64,000 nucleotides of DNA from Calliopsis andreniformis. Lineage: Eukaryota; Arthropoda; Insecta; Hymenoptera; Andrenidae. Below the pieces are notes generated by a model that was not told where the DNA came from, ran no database searches, and saw only the letters and a program-made list of their open reading frames with translations. A program made the translations under genes and the position numbers. Positions 11,606-23,680 of this stretch are shown piece by piece. The stretch is taken from positions 15,292,961 through 15,356,960 of the forward strand of contig NC_135071.1 in assembly GCF_051401765.1 (NCBI RefSeq). Reading direction: 5' to 3'. Position 1 is the first letter of the stretch. The number at the start of each line of letters is the position of its first letter.

Positions 11606-13939
11606 TCAAAAATTAGTATCCCTCTTAGTCTCTCCAAAACCCTGCTGAAATGATCATTATAAATTCCTGTTTCTTCAAAACAAAGAAATCAAGATAAGAC
11701 CCTCGCGTTCTGTTTTACACCCAACTAAGAATCACGCACAAGGAATAACTTAGACCATAAGATCGAACGATTTCTATAGTAGGAGTTAATCGTCGAGGAA
11801 ATCAGAAAAGCCAGCGTTGACAAAAGGAACGATTAACGTGGCGCATAAATTTCGAGCGTGGTTCAAGTTTTCGATTCGAGAATCGAGATAGAGGGGTCAA
11901 TAAGATGGGATTAGTACTCTTCTACGTAGAGGATATTATTCGTTGAAAGAAATCCTGTGAAATACGGCGGACACGGTCCATGACACGTCTATCTCTTGAT
12001 GGGGAAATTTCCATGGAATAAAGAAATATTTATAGCCTATGCGCAAAGCACGCGTTATGAGGCCGCATGAGATGCATAAGACGCAGTCATATTAAGGATT
12101 CCATCTTCGATGCCGTCTTCCTTGGCACGGCACGAAGGACGTCCATTTTTAGCGATTTAAATACGTGGAAAGTAATGGAGGACGTTTATTTCTTTGAATT
12201 AATGAGATAATCTCAGACCCTTTTTATTTCATGTTACTGTTCATTTTAGAGATATCCTTTCACACGAGTGTTCCATTTAGCAAAGTCGCTGCGTAATTAA
12301 CAAGCAATATATTTTGGTTCGTGGAACGCGAGATTCATTGTTAGTTTTGTGCTTATATCTAAAATCGTTAATTAATTATTGGAGCAAATTTCGCGCGGAG
12401 TTGCTGAAACGTGACGCGGAAAATTAAACGCTTGTCGGCGAGAGGATACGTTTGAAATAAAATAGACGAAAATACACAGTATCTACGCACCGTGATGTTT
12501 GTTATCGCTAAATAAATCGAGCGCTTCGAATGGCGAAATGCAGTGGAGATAAATGACGCGTGGCGAGCAATTTGCCGTTGGTTGGCAATGTTTATTGAAG
12601 ACGCAAATAGATGTTCATTTGTTGCTGTCTCTTTATACTTTCTACTGAGTTAGTCGCTGTCAGTGAACTACTTTCCAGGGAAATTAAATTTGAAATGACG
12701 TTTTTATCTATCAGTACTTGTATAACTCAGGCAGTCTTTCGATCGCGATAAACAACCCTCTTGGAATATTCGCTGAACTTCCCCTCAATTTAATCAAATC
12801 ATAACCAGACTTAAATAAATCATTCTTTCGAAACACGCAGAACATTCCACCCTGTTCGAGATCTCCACCCCATACCATGCAATTACCCAAGGACGATAAA
12901 CAATCCCATTACGTCAACCCACAACTTCCCCTGGATTGAAGCCTAGTAAAGTCGAAAGAAAGTCTACAGATTTATGACAGATCCTCAATATAATAACTTC
13001 TAAAAAATTCAGAAAATTTAGTCTTAATTATTTGAGTCCATGGATTATATATAAAATAGATACATTATGTTGTAGTGTATATAATAGTATTTTATAGTTC
13101 AATATGTAGACTGTCTTTGAAAGAATCGAGATTTTCTAGGAATTAATTCACCTTATTAGTGAGTAATTTATTAGAGTAAGGTCTCGATAAAGGCAGCCTC
13201 GATACTTGGCTCGAAACTTCGTCCATTGCATTCCATTAAGAAATGGTAATGAAGCAATAATAGGAGGTTGTTCTCAGTTTCAATTTAATTCTCTGTGGTC
13301 ACACTTGATTTGGCATTTTTCGTGGACCCACTGAGTTCATTTTGCCCGCTTTCTAAGCTTTCAAGAAATCTGAAAAAATTCTAGGCTACTTATTGAAGTC
13401 TCTATTTCAATACACCATCGCTACTTCAGTCAAATTTTTGTAGGAGAAAATACAAATATAAAAGAAGTTTACAAAAATTTCAAAATTCACTGCCTAGTGT
13501 AGCCACAAAGGATTAAAATAATCTGAGTAAGTATCACAGTAAAGCATAAATCTCCATAATTTCATCTACCCTGACGAATACACTCATTTCCACCCTATAC
13601 TATTTTAGCAGTCAAAGCCCTAGTGGACTCAGCTCAACAAGTTCATTAAGAAAATAGTCAGTAGGAGCATCAGCTTGACCCACCTGCACTTTATAGGTTC
13701 CATGTTTCTTCTTTGAGCCATTTACTCATACATTCTCTAACTAAATAGAATTTTAAAATAGTCTCATACTGGTCTAAAATTTCATATAAATTACGTTCTG
13801 CCAACCCTTCTGGGGACCAAGATACATTTATCAAAACTTTCAGCTCAGAGAATACATTCGTCCATGCATCTACGTCTGCCCAGTTTGATCAAATTCCAGG
13901 CACATATTCAGCCCTGGGTCTCCAGGCATAAATGAGTTA
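11606..13939. other. Non-coding stretch, no gene seen
   Basis: AT-rich with no long frames, no splice-bounded exon candidates and no repeat that I could pair inside the window. Confidence 0.5.
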
Positions 13940-14480
13940 ACGAATCAGGCGTTGATCGATTCGGTGCAGCACCAGCGACCCTTATCAGTTTCCACGTTGC
14001 AGGACGGAGGCAGGCGGCAGGAGAAGCGGCCCGTTTCGCCTGTAGCTTCACCGGGGGTTGGTTATATCGATCTCGAGAGAGGCAAAAATCGTCCTGCACG
14101 CGGCATTCAGACGGTCGAGTGGGGCTTCAGGGCCGTACCACGGGGCTCGACGCCACCTGCGACGACCTTGACCTACGGGGTTTCTCTCGCGCCGGCGTCG
14201 CGTCCTCGCCCTCCCTTTTCTCTTGCCAAGCTTCTTCTTCGCGAGCACTTGTACGTCTCCTTCCATTCTCCTGGCCCTCGAACCCCTCACTTTCTCTCGC
14301 GCTACAGTTCGACCGTACCCTACCCTCTGTGCCTGTCGTGCGATCCTCGAGCTTCCGCTACAGCTCTGCCGTCACGCAGGCCTTCGCTTCCTGCTTCCTT
14401 CTTCCTTTTCCGGTCTAGCTGTTGCTTCGGTGAATTGGGAAGCGTGCTTCCTGATTCGGGCCCCAGGGGTGTGGAGAAAA
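13940..14480. other. GC- and CpG-rich, pyrimidine-biased block
   Basis: Abrupt change from AT-rich flanks to a CpG-dense block whose plus strand is rich in CT runs. Long frames are open on both strands (for example 180 codons at 13952-14494), but they are low-complexity Pro/Ser/Arg-rich and match no family. Most likely a promoter or 5' UTR region of an unidentified transcript, or a regulatory island. Confidence 0.4.
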
Positions 14481-15409
14481 GGAGGATTCTGTAGAGAGAT
14501 TTATTGGAGCTGAGTCAGTGGAATGCTGACGAGATTAATTGATTCATTTGGGGATGTTTTTGGTTATTTTTTTGTGGGTTTATTTGAAGCATAGGAGGAG
14601 TTGAAGTTGATTTTTGTGTTACTGTTTTTTGAGTAGGATGAATGTGATTATTATTTGATTATTTAATTATTAGGTAATTATCCTAATTAGGTGATCGTAA
14701 TTATTGTGGGAATTTGACTGCTTTTAAACGTCTATCGTCGCTAGTTTTTGCCTCTGATGCTCTAATCGACTCTTGAAGAATTTTTCTACGAATCTCCTCT
14801 GTTTCCTCGATCGGTTGTTCGTTTTTTAGGTACTTCAGCGAGCAAACCGCTCTTTACCTCTGCGGTCGAGTGATCTGGCTATTGTCTGCGACGAGCATTT
14901 AAGCAACCTCAATGTGGTTCTTGATACTTGGTATATGTCATGTTGAGAGGATTGGATTCATTTTTCGGGAAGATAAAAGGGGTAGTTTCGCTAGGGATAG
15001 TATATCTAAAGCACTGAGCGCAAAAGTGAACTAATTATTATAATTACAAGTCACATTTTTCGAAGTCGAGTTAGTGACATTAATTTATCATAAAAGAGCC
15101 CTATAAAACCCTCCTATAACGCCATTAATTCGTACCACGTTATAAAAAACTCAGAATAATTCAAAACCCTATTACAGAAGAATTTACTGTATTCTAGATT
15201 GCTTATTTCTCCAATTTTTCCCAATGTGGCTAGTCCATTACTGCTCCCATTGCCCCACACGTCTCTCACAAACAGACGTACAACGATTCCCCCACAGTGC
15301 TCCACTGCACCGTCCTCTATAACAACCCCGACTCTCCTAAAATTTCCGAAGAGTGGCAATCAGGTAGCAAATCGAATCTCGAGTCGATGAGTCAAATGAA
15401 GCAGCAGAT
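14481..15409. other. Non-coding stretch, no gene seen
   Basis: AT-rich sequence between two CpG-rich blocks. No exon or repeat recognised. Confidence 0.45.
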
Positions 15410-15719
15410 AACGATCAGTCTCGACGAGGGACACGAAGGGTAAATCAAACTCCCGTCAGGAGCACGGTGTTGAACCTCTCTCACCCCTGTCGCGCGAGGA
15501 ACACAGCCGCCATCCCCACCCCTGGCGAGCTACCGGACCGAGGCAACCCCCTCCAAGCCAGAGCACGCTTCTGTCTCGGTTGTCGGTCGCCGAGCGAAAC
15601 CAGTCGCAGTTCGAACCCCCGAACAGGCCGATCGAGGAGAAGATACACGCGTAACCTGGACGCCGACACCTGATCGTGCCGGAACCCTTGGCCATGAGCC
15701 CGGCCCCGGAAGCATGCAG
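15410..15719 (+). promoter_or_regulatory. CpG-rich putative promoter, 5' UTR and tiny first exon
   Basis: A CpG-dense block begins with an initiator match TCAGTC at 15415-15420. Near its end, ATG at 15694 in a usable context (TTGGCC before the ATG) opens MSPAPEAC and runs 26 nt to a good donor AG|GTGGGT after 15719. This could be the first coding exon of the plus-strand gene at 23681-26079. The phase (2) does not match the preferred acceptor at 23680. It does match a weaker AG ending at 23691. An unseen middle exon is also possible. Confidence 0.3.
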
Positions 15720-18700
15720 GTGGGTCGTTCGATTCCTCAACGAGCTCCTCTGACTGTTTACGGGCGACCACCTCGCCTCGCGATTAGTCGAACGGGTCAG
15801 GCTGTTTGGGGTGGTTCGCTCGGGGGGTGATCGTGCCTTGTCTTCGATGCTGAACTGAGAAGGTTCAAGTGGGAGTTGTGAGAGTTTATAGAGTTCATGG
15901 TGCAGGGGGGCTGTGGTGTGATTTTTATAATGGCTCTCTGGGGTGAGAAGGTAGCACGTAGACGGTTTTGCATGTAGTTGGGTAGTGGTAGCTGAGTTTG
16001 AGTGGGGTATGAGTAGTTTGGGAGGAATTGATGGGAATACTTTTTAGCAAGTGTTTTTTGAGTATTTTTTGTTGTTGAGTGGGTCGCTAGTTTGTGTTTT
16101 TTTGTGGTCTGGAAGTCGTTTTAGAGATCAGAGTCTTTGGCTTGGAGGAACTGTTTGGATCGAATTTTTGAGAATTTTGTAAATTATATCTTGAAGAAAT
16201 TTTTGTAGGTATCTTCTGTCTCAAGTTCTTTTAAGGTAACTGAAGTTTCTTAAGGATAAAATTTAGAGTTTGTCCCTCCTTTGAAGCATTTTTATGAATT
16301 AAATCCTTAATAATTTATATTTTAAGTGACATTTCTTAGTTTTCTTAAAGTTTCTTAATCTTCAGTTAGTATGGTGTTATAGTACCAATATAGTATGATA
16401 AGGTTCCTGCGATTCCATCACGAACAAAAATGTATAGAAGTTTACAAAAAATGTATAACTTCGCAGTTAATTAATTTTTTCCAGATTATTCATGGATATT
16501 TTCCATACAATGGTGTGCATAAACGCTGTCATATTAATTAAGGGTTAATGTTATACTCCGATTATCTTATGATCACCTTGATATCATTGGGATTTCTTTA
16601 ACTATTCATAACACCTACATTTTATAATGTAATTTTCTTTAGCTCTCAGATCCTCTTATTTTGCACCTCTAGACCTCCCAAATTTCATGTTACTAAAGAA
16701 AACTATAGGAACTTCTCATAGAAGCATTCAATTTTTCATTAGATAATTGTCAAGGGATCATCGCCAAGATTATCATTCCTGCATATAATATTCAATTTCC
16801 CACACTTTCAAAGTGAGAGAAGACAATCTTCTAGAATTCTGTATCTTTCTTTCGAGGAAACCTTCACTCTCTTTTTCCCTTCTTGTTTACTGTTTATACT
16901 TGTATCAAGGGGCCCATTTGATACTGGATTACAACGCGATAACGAGGGTCTGAAGGACTCTCACAGAGGTTCCCCTCCACTTAAACTCTGTCACAGAATC
17001 TACAGAGTGTAAGAATAGCAAGAAAAAAGGGAGGAAGTATTCCGATAATAATGTCCTTCGGTCGTATTTTCCTTGTTCTTCAGGTGTTAGTGATCTGCGG
17101 GCGTTCCACGATTCTCAAATGAGAGGGATGCTGGATCCAGATATAATGAGACCCTTCCCTCCTCTTTATCTCATCAGGGATGAAGTGAAATAACGTCAGT
17201 CAATGCTTTGTATTCCTTTTGAAAGCGTCCCAGATATTGGCGCAAAAGAGGAAATTTGCAAATGACATTTTTAGTTTCCTGAAAAGGTTCACGAACATTT
17301 CCAGTACAAGAATTTTTTTATCCGAGGAAGCCATCTGGGGCGACAGACCAGTTTCTCGATACAGGTTTCACATTTATCGTTCCTATATGTCTCTATATTA
17401 ATAACCTATCTTTTACTGCAAAAGAATGAGCATTATTAAGCTCAGCTCTCTCTAGTCTTCTCATCGCTCCCTGTTAGTTGAACTCATTTCAGAAGCTCTT
17501 TTGAGGCAGGTCGTTCAAATATTTGCGTGTACCAGCGATCGTCAAAGCAGGAGTGAAAATTCACTCTCTAGTAGTGGCAAAAAGAAGAGAAACTAGCCGA
17601 GTCGAAGCAAAAAGCGAATTCACCGAGGGACGGTTTCCCTTTCGTCGCGGAGTCATCCACTCCCAGTAAACGAACAGTCCACCAGGCCTCCCTTTGACAT
17701 TCTCACCCCTTGCTGCTCGACGTCCACGAATTTCAATTAGTCTCCGCTTAGTCGACCTCCAACTTTTCCCCATTAACCTTTCATCAGTCCCTCTGATCGC
17801 AAATTTCCTCTTCCTCTTTCTCCGAGTATTAATATCCACCCCTCTTCTCGAAACGCTCCCCTGGAACTCTGTTCTCCATCCACTCCGCTTGAACGAGCTT
17901 CCAAACGCAACCAGAGACGAAAATCTCCTCAAGAATCGTTCCCAGTCGACGATTAAAAATCAGTCGAAAGTCGTCGAGGAAGGGTTGCACCTGTTTACAC
18001 GCGTGGAGGAGTCGTGCAAACGAAAGCAACCCCTCTTTTTCCTTTACCTCATCGACCGTGCTATGTCAAGGTCAGACAAGCCAAGTTCTTTCGAGTCACG
18101 GCCACGAACATCGTTCTCCGTCTGTTCGACACGCTTCGCGAATCATTGGCTGCGATTATGGACTCGCCCCCGCCCCCTCTGACACCTGCCTACTTGGGGC
18201 ATGAAATTTTTAGAGGGTTAGTTGAGACTCGATGTATGGGATGCAGAGGATGCCTGCTTGCCAGGAAATTCGGGGTGGGTGGAGGTACTTCGTGATTAGC
18301 TTGAAGAATTTCAAGGTGAGAGGGTTGTCAAGAATTCTCAATTTGTGGGCGTGAGGTAATTTTTGGCAATTCTGGAGAATTTTGTTCGAGGGGATGGAAG
18401 TTTATATGCAATATCTTCAGGAAGATTCGTGTATGTAGGTTCATACAGAGTTTCCTGCGATTTTTTGTTTTAACTGTGCCAGGGTGCTCTATGCCTAGCT
18501 GAAAATTAAAATAAAGAGTTATGTGTATTTACTTTGTAAGACATTCAGATTTCAATCCTTTTTTGTCAACTGTCCAATACTGTCCAATGTGAAACTTTAT
18601 TCACAATAAATATTATAAAACAATCAATAATATGTAAAATGTAATATCATTCACATTAAATTTAATCAAGGGTGTATTTGATCAGAGGGTGTAATTTAAT

Positions 18701-20696
18701 TAAGAGTGTATCATACCCTTTACATTTCTACATGATTAATGGAAATGTAAGTAATCCTCGTACAACACAATATTCGTATTACAATATTTCTATAAAAATG
18801 TTTAGTCACAAAATAATTAACAATTTTATGTTTTATCATAAATGTAAATAGCGAGTAGCATGGAATCTCTCAAATAGAATTTCGAATGCATTAATACAAG
18901 AGGTATTAATTCTGTCTCATATAACATGAAAGCAATTAACAGTAGTGTTCGAAAGTTTTTAGAAATGCATACTATAGAGAAAGAGGGATTCTCCCTCAAA
19001 AAGATTCTGAAATGACTTCAACAAAGAATGAAAGTGTAATTTACCGCGACGTTTTCTAATAACTTCTAAATTGAAATTTGTGTCTGTATCTGACAGATGA
19101 ATAAAAGATCACAGAAATCTAAACGAAGCAATAAGTTATTCTTTTCAACTGTAATAAATTTGTACTTGAAGATGGTTCCTTAGAAATTGCTAAAATAAAT
19201 TGATAACGATTTTCTATTTTAACATTCTACATTTTTTGTGATACTTTCAGAAACTCATCGTCGCAATTCCATTTCGCAAGATGTAGAAACTCCAATCACA
19301 AAAGATGGGAAACTTTTTGCATCCCCGAACGCGTGAATTTCCATCCCCGTTAGGGTCGTAATTTATTAGAGCAGCTGATAACACTTCGACTCGGCCCGAA
19401 GGAGATATTTACCCCAACGCGCTGACGAACTTTTTAATATCCACCGTGAGCAACTGGCGCGCGATTAATTAATTTCTGGAGTTTTAATTTAACAGAAACA
19501 TCGTGAAATTTTTAGTACATTGCTCGTGGACCGTGTCAGACTAATTCGTTCTAAATCTGGCAAAATGATTGGAGACTTTTTCAATATTAAGCGAAATGCG
19601 TTTTGTAGCTTCTGACATTTCTGGTTGGCTATTATTTGTCAAAGTAGGGACCAAATACGTTCACGCGTAATTGCGCGTATTGTGACGCACGGTGCATGAA
19701 TGTGTTATTTTGCTACGCCTGTTCAGTGAATTTGATCATATGCTTGTTCCCTGGGATGTGCGCAGCTAACTATTATGTCTGCAACAAAAGAGCCATCGGG
19801 CTTTGGGAACGGTCAGTCGTGTCAGTTCTAGCGGAGAATGTGTACGAATGAACACTGGAATTGTGTGAAAAAGGAAGACAAAAATATCCTTCAGAATACA
19901 ACCGAATACGATTTCCAAAAATTCGTGAGGAATTTAATGGAAAAAGTTCTCCAAAGAATCCTGGTAATGTCTTTCCTGTGGACACGGAATTCTTCAGTTG
20001 CTTCAACAACTTCGACATGTGTAAATAGTTAGCAGACGTCTCGTTCCCATGGCAACAAATGGCAGGATCCCAGGGAGAAAGAAAATGCAAATTTCCTGCT
20101 TTTGTAGCAGTGATTCATGGTTGTCCTCTTTGTCCCCTTCTGTCAGTCTTCTCGTCAGAAGATTTGGACCCCTGCCAAATTCTTGTTTCGCTCGAACTAC
20201 GTTTTGTTCGTCACAGGTTCTTTCGCGAAAACCGCAGAAGTGATGCAACTGGTTCACATCGATGGGACAAAAAAGAATAGAGTCTATTCTACTGTAACCG
20301 CTTCCTGCCTTTGATTAAGACGTATTATTCAATTTAGAGATAAAGCCTCGTTACTTGGCGGATTCCTCATGGCTGAGACGGCCCATTTTTTCATTCTTCT
20401 CTGCATAATGGTTGATACCGTTCCCTCCCTTCCGGGTTATGGAAAACCTGCGAAAAGCCTTCCAGCTTCATTAGAGAGCTTCCTGGTTGCGCTCTATCGA
20501 TCTGCGTTCGCATCGTCTGTTTGACCATCGCTGGCTTTTTTCATGCGAGGTCAGATTAATTATGGACTTATAAAAAAGTCTCTGTGAAAGGTAAAATTAA
20601 TCTCGTGAATTGACATCCAGCAGTCATTAAATGTCACCCCTTTGGGATCTGTTTTAAACGATTACGGTTCGAGGGATTTTGCTTTTCTTATCAGCT

Positions 20697-20842
20697 GGGA
20701 TATAAAGCGCGATAGTAGCGAGACTATTCATATTCAATTCGTCTGGGAGGGTAAATAAGAGGGTTGCTCACCGTGGAGGGTAATTGTGATGCCATCAGAG
20801 ATACAAATCGAATGGAAAGACGGTGATTTGGGGGTGGTTAGA
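20697..20842 (-). repeat. Dispersed repeat, copy 2 (inverted partner at 9369-9505)
   Basis: On the minus strand it repeats the order of anchors seen in copy 1, from the ACCACCCCCAAA end to CCCTCCCAGACGAATT. The two copies are 11.2 kb apart in opposite orientation. Confidence 0.65.
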
Positions 20843-23118
20843 CGTTTCTTAGATCTCTCGATGAGTATTATTAACCCTTTCTGTGTAACACCCTGTATGC
20901 TTACACTCCACTGAAAGAACACTTACTTACAGAAAAAATTCCCAGCAATACTCTATTAACTTTCTTTAAGGGCCTTGTAATCTGTTCCAAGAATCAGAGT
21001 CATATCGTTCGAGATAAGAAATCAGGGGTGGTTGAAATAACATTCCCAAAAGGTTAAAAAAACACTTCACGATACCTTCTTGTCGCTTAGTATCGATTCA
21101 CGTTACACCCAGGGCTTTTTTCTCATTTTTCGCCTCCAAATGACCATCGTTCTTTTTTGAGCCACCAACGTGGCGAAAAAACAACGAATTGTTCGACCTC
21201 GATCGCGAATCGTCAAACAGCCGCGCGCTGTTTTACGTCCACGGTGTGGAAAGTGATCTCGAGGTACGTGCAGCGTCTCGTTTCACCACGAAACGAGTAA
21301 CTGTCACGTCTAATTTTAGCCGTGCGACTATTCATCGCCATTAACACCTTTGCTCGTCGTGGAACTATGAATAAAGAGCAAATCTGAATTGTTCAACCAC
21401 TGAACTTTGCACTTTTATTATCACGCAAGGATAAATATTAGCGGTGAACTATCCTACGTCATCCCGTTACAAAGGGAGCCGCCATTATGGTGACCTTCAG
21501 TATCAGTGTAAACAGGCTTTAACGAGAATCTGATCGTTAAGTATTTCAGAATTGGCTGAAAATTACGCGGGAGTGTCAGAGGTCGAGGAACTTTTAAACT
21601 TCACTCAGAGGAAATTGAAAGTCTTCACGAAACTTAATCTTGAGGGTGTCTCCTCTCGCATTTTTCTAGCAATTAAGCTTCCCTTGGTGTTGGTATCAAA
21701 ACTTTTCACGAAAGAGTAACGCTAAATTGATAGCATTTCTCGATTCGCTCGTTTTTGGTCCTTTGATGTTGGAACTGAATTTTATGCAAAAAGTTTGTGA
21801 TGAATAGACTGCGGATTTTCATGCATCTATATAGAGACTTGAAATGTATAAAAGGTTACAGAATTCATATAATATTCAAGGATATAAAAAGTACGAAAAA
21901 TACATTGTAAATTATGGTAATTAAAAGGTGAAGCAAAGTTTTATTTAGGGTCCATTTTTTTGGCTGTGTTTACAAAAATATGAAATTGCATAAAAGTCTG
22001 CAGTCTAATGGTGAAATATTAGTTACTGCAAAAGTTTTAATTGAGCTGACAAGAGTAGAAGCGTATGGACTAAGGCTTCAACAAATTTTATTATTAACTT
22101 CGACTTCTCCTAACTCAGGAACTAATTCTTTGGTTGTAAAGCAAAAGAACCTAAGTCACATTCTAGTGATTAATTTCTCCTCTTGCACTAACATTTGGCA
22201 CAAAATTCGGCTCCAAAATCGTGGGACCAAAAATCGACGATTTTTAGGGTTACTTTTTCACTGCTGAACAGTTCGTTCCGCTACCCCTTTTTCTTTGCAT
22301 TAAAACTTCCGTGCCCTTGGCATTAATCGTTCATGATATCGAAAAAACTGCAGCCTTCAACCCCTATTGTGAAGCAGAGGGCCGAAATGCTAGCAACGAT
22401 TGATAGCTTTCAAAGCATGTCCTTTTCCCTGTCGAATCGATGAAATATGCACGACAAAATAACAGTTTTTCCACTGACGGAGGAGCTTTTATGATGGCAC
22501 AAACGCTGATGGATCTACCAAACGTGGCTATCTTCGACGAGGGCAGGGAAGTTCGATAGATACGGCTGGAATTCACGCACGACTCGCGTGGAACGAAATT
22601 CCTGACTGCCAGTGAATTCCATTTTATTACATTATTTATGATTTCCTGCGCCTCGATATTCGACTGAATTTTCGGCGAGCTTATTCCATTTTGGCTTGAT
22701 TGACTTCTATATCGAGTGCTTCATAGATTGCTTCCAGCAATTGAGGCGGATGCTGTATTTCTAGAAATGTAGGAATATTCCTTGTCCTCTGGTATTATAT
22801 AGATTGTGTCTTCAATTGGAAAGCTGAGTAAACAATTGGGCCAATGGGAAATTTCTTCGCGTGATTTCACTGGGCGAATCTATTTGAACAACGTGACAGG
22901 CTCCGAGCGATATAAATATAACGTGTTTAATGGTTTAATTTCTACGTGCACGTGAATGGTATAACATCGAGGAATGATATTATCAGGAATGAAACACGGT
23001 TATGTTAGGTATAGAAGACGTTCAAAGTCTAAAGATAACATGATGAATACTGGGCAAGAGGGTTTTGTTCTCCTAAAAGAGTTGTAGAGCTTTATGGAAG
23101 TTTTAGTATTATAGTATA

Positions 23119-23275
23119 GAGTGTTTGACAATAGATGTTAGACATTTTAATGGGCGATTATATTTAATTCGTGAAGATACACGTAAAATGTGTGTGGACT
23201 GTGTCTGCCTAGACTTATTCTACTGATATCGTTGCGTCTGACCTGTACTACTCGACAGCAGTAGAATAAGTCACT
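23119..23275. repeat. Dispersed repeat copy (relative at 56640-56848)
   Basis: Starts with a TGTTTGACAATAGATGTTAG-like end and carries GACTTATTCTACTG, which is repeated inverted (CAGTAGAATAAGTC) about 40 bp later. The same blocks in the same order occur at 56640-56848 (GTGTTCGACAACAGGTGTTAG, GACTTATTCTACTGC, CGTCTG). A decayed transposable element family is the simplest reading. Confidence 0.55.
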
Positions 23276-23680
23276 AACCAGACATATTTCGAATTTTAGA
23301 TATTTCTGCAGTAATTAATAACTCTGAAACAAAGTCCCAAACACAATTTTATTTCTCTCGGTTTTCGTACTAAGCATCTTGACATGTAGAATCACTTCAA
23401 ACTTCTGACAACTGTTATTCCTCTTCAATATTTGAATATAAAATTTATTATTATAATTATAGTAATTTAATGTAGCAATAGTTGTTACAGTAATAGTAAC
23501 TAATTTACAATAGAAATCGTATCTATAATTGATAATACTCTTCGTCAACATAGTTTGATATCTCTGCAGTCACAAATTGAGTGTTTCATATTATGGCGAT
23601 TAACACTATTGAATGTACCAAGCATCTATAGCCATGAGGAATATTTTTGTCGTCAGTGGTTATTAAATATTGTTTAATAG

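Larger units (their letters stand above)
15720..23680 (+). other. Long non-coding stretch, possibly a first intron
   Basis: AT-rich, with only short frames of no recognisable kind. It contains the second copy of the dispersed repeat (20697-20842), a caccctgta motif near 20885, and a decayed repeat at 23119-23275. If the CpG-rich exon at 15694-15719 belongs to the downstream gene, this is its first intron. Confidence 0.35.

Noticed and set aside
11407..11637. 76-residue Lys/Phe/Asn-rich periodic frame
   Set aside because: It is a translation of the octamer array; an 8-bp repeat gives an 8-residue periodic frame with no biological meaning.
13952..14494. 180-codon open frame on the plus strand
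   Set aside because: Low-complexity Pro/Ser/Arg composition produced by a CT- and CpG-rich block; the other strand and frames are also open.
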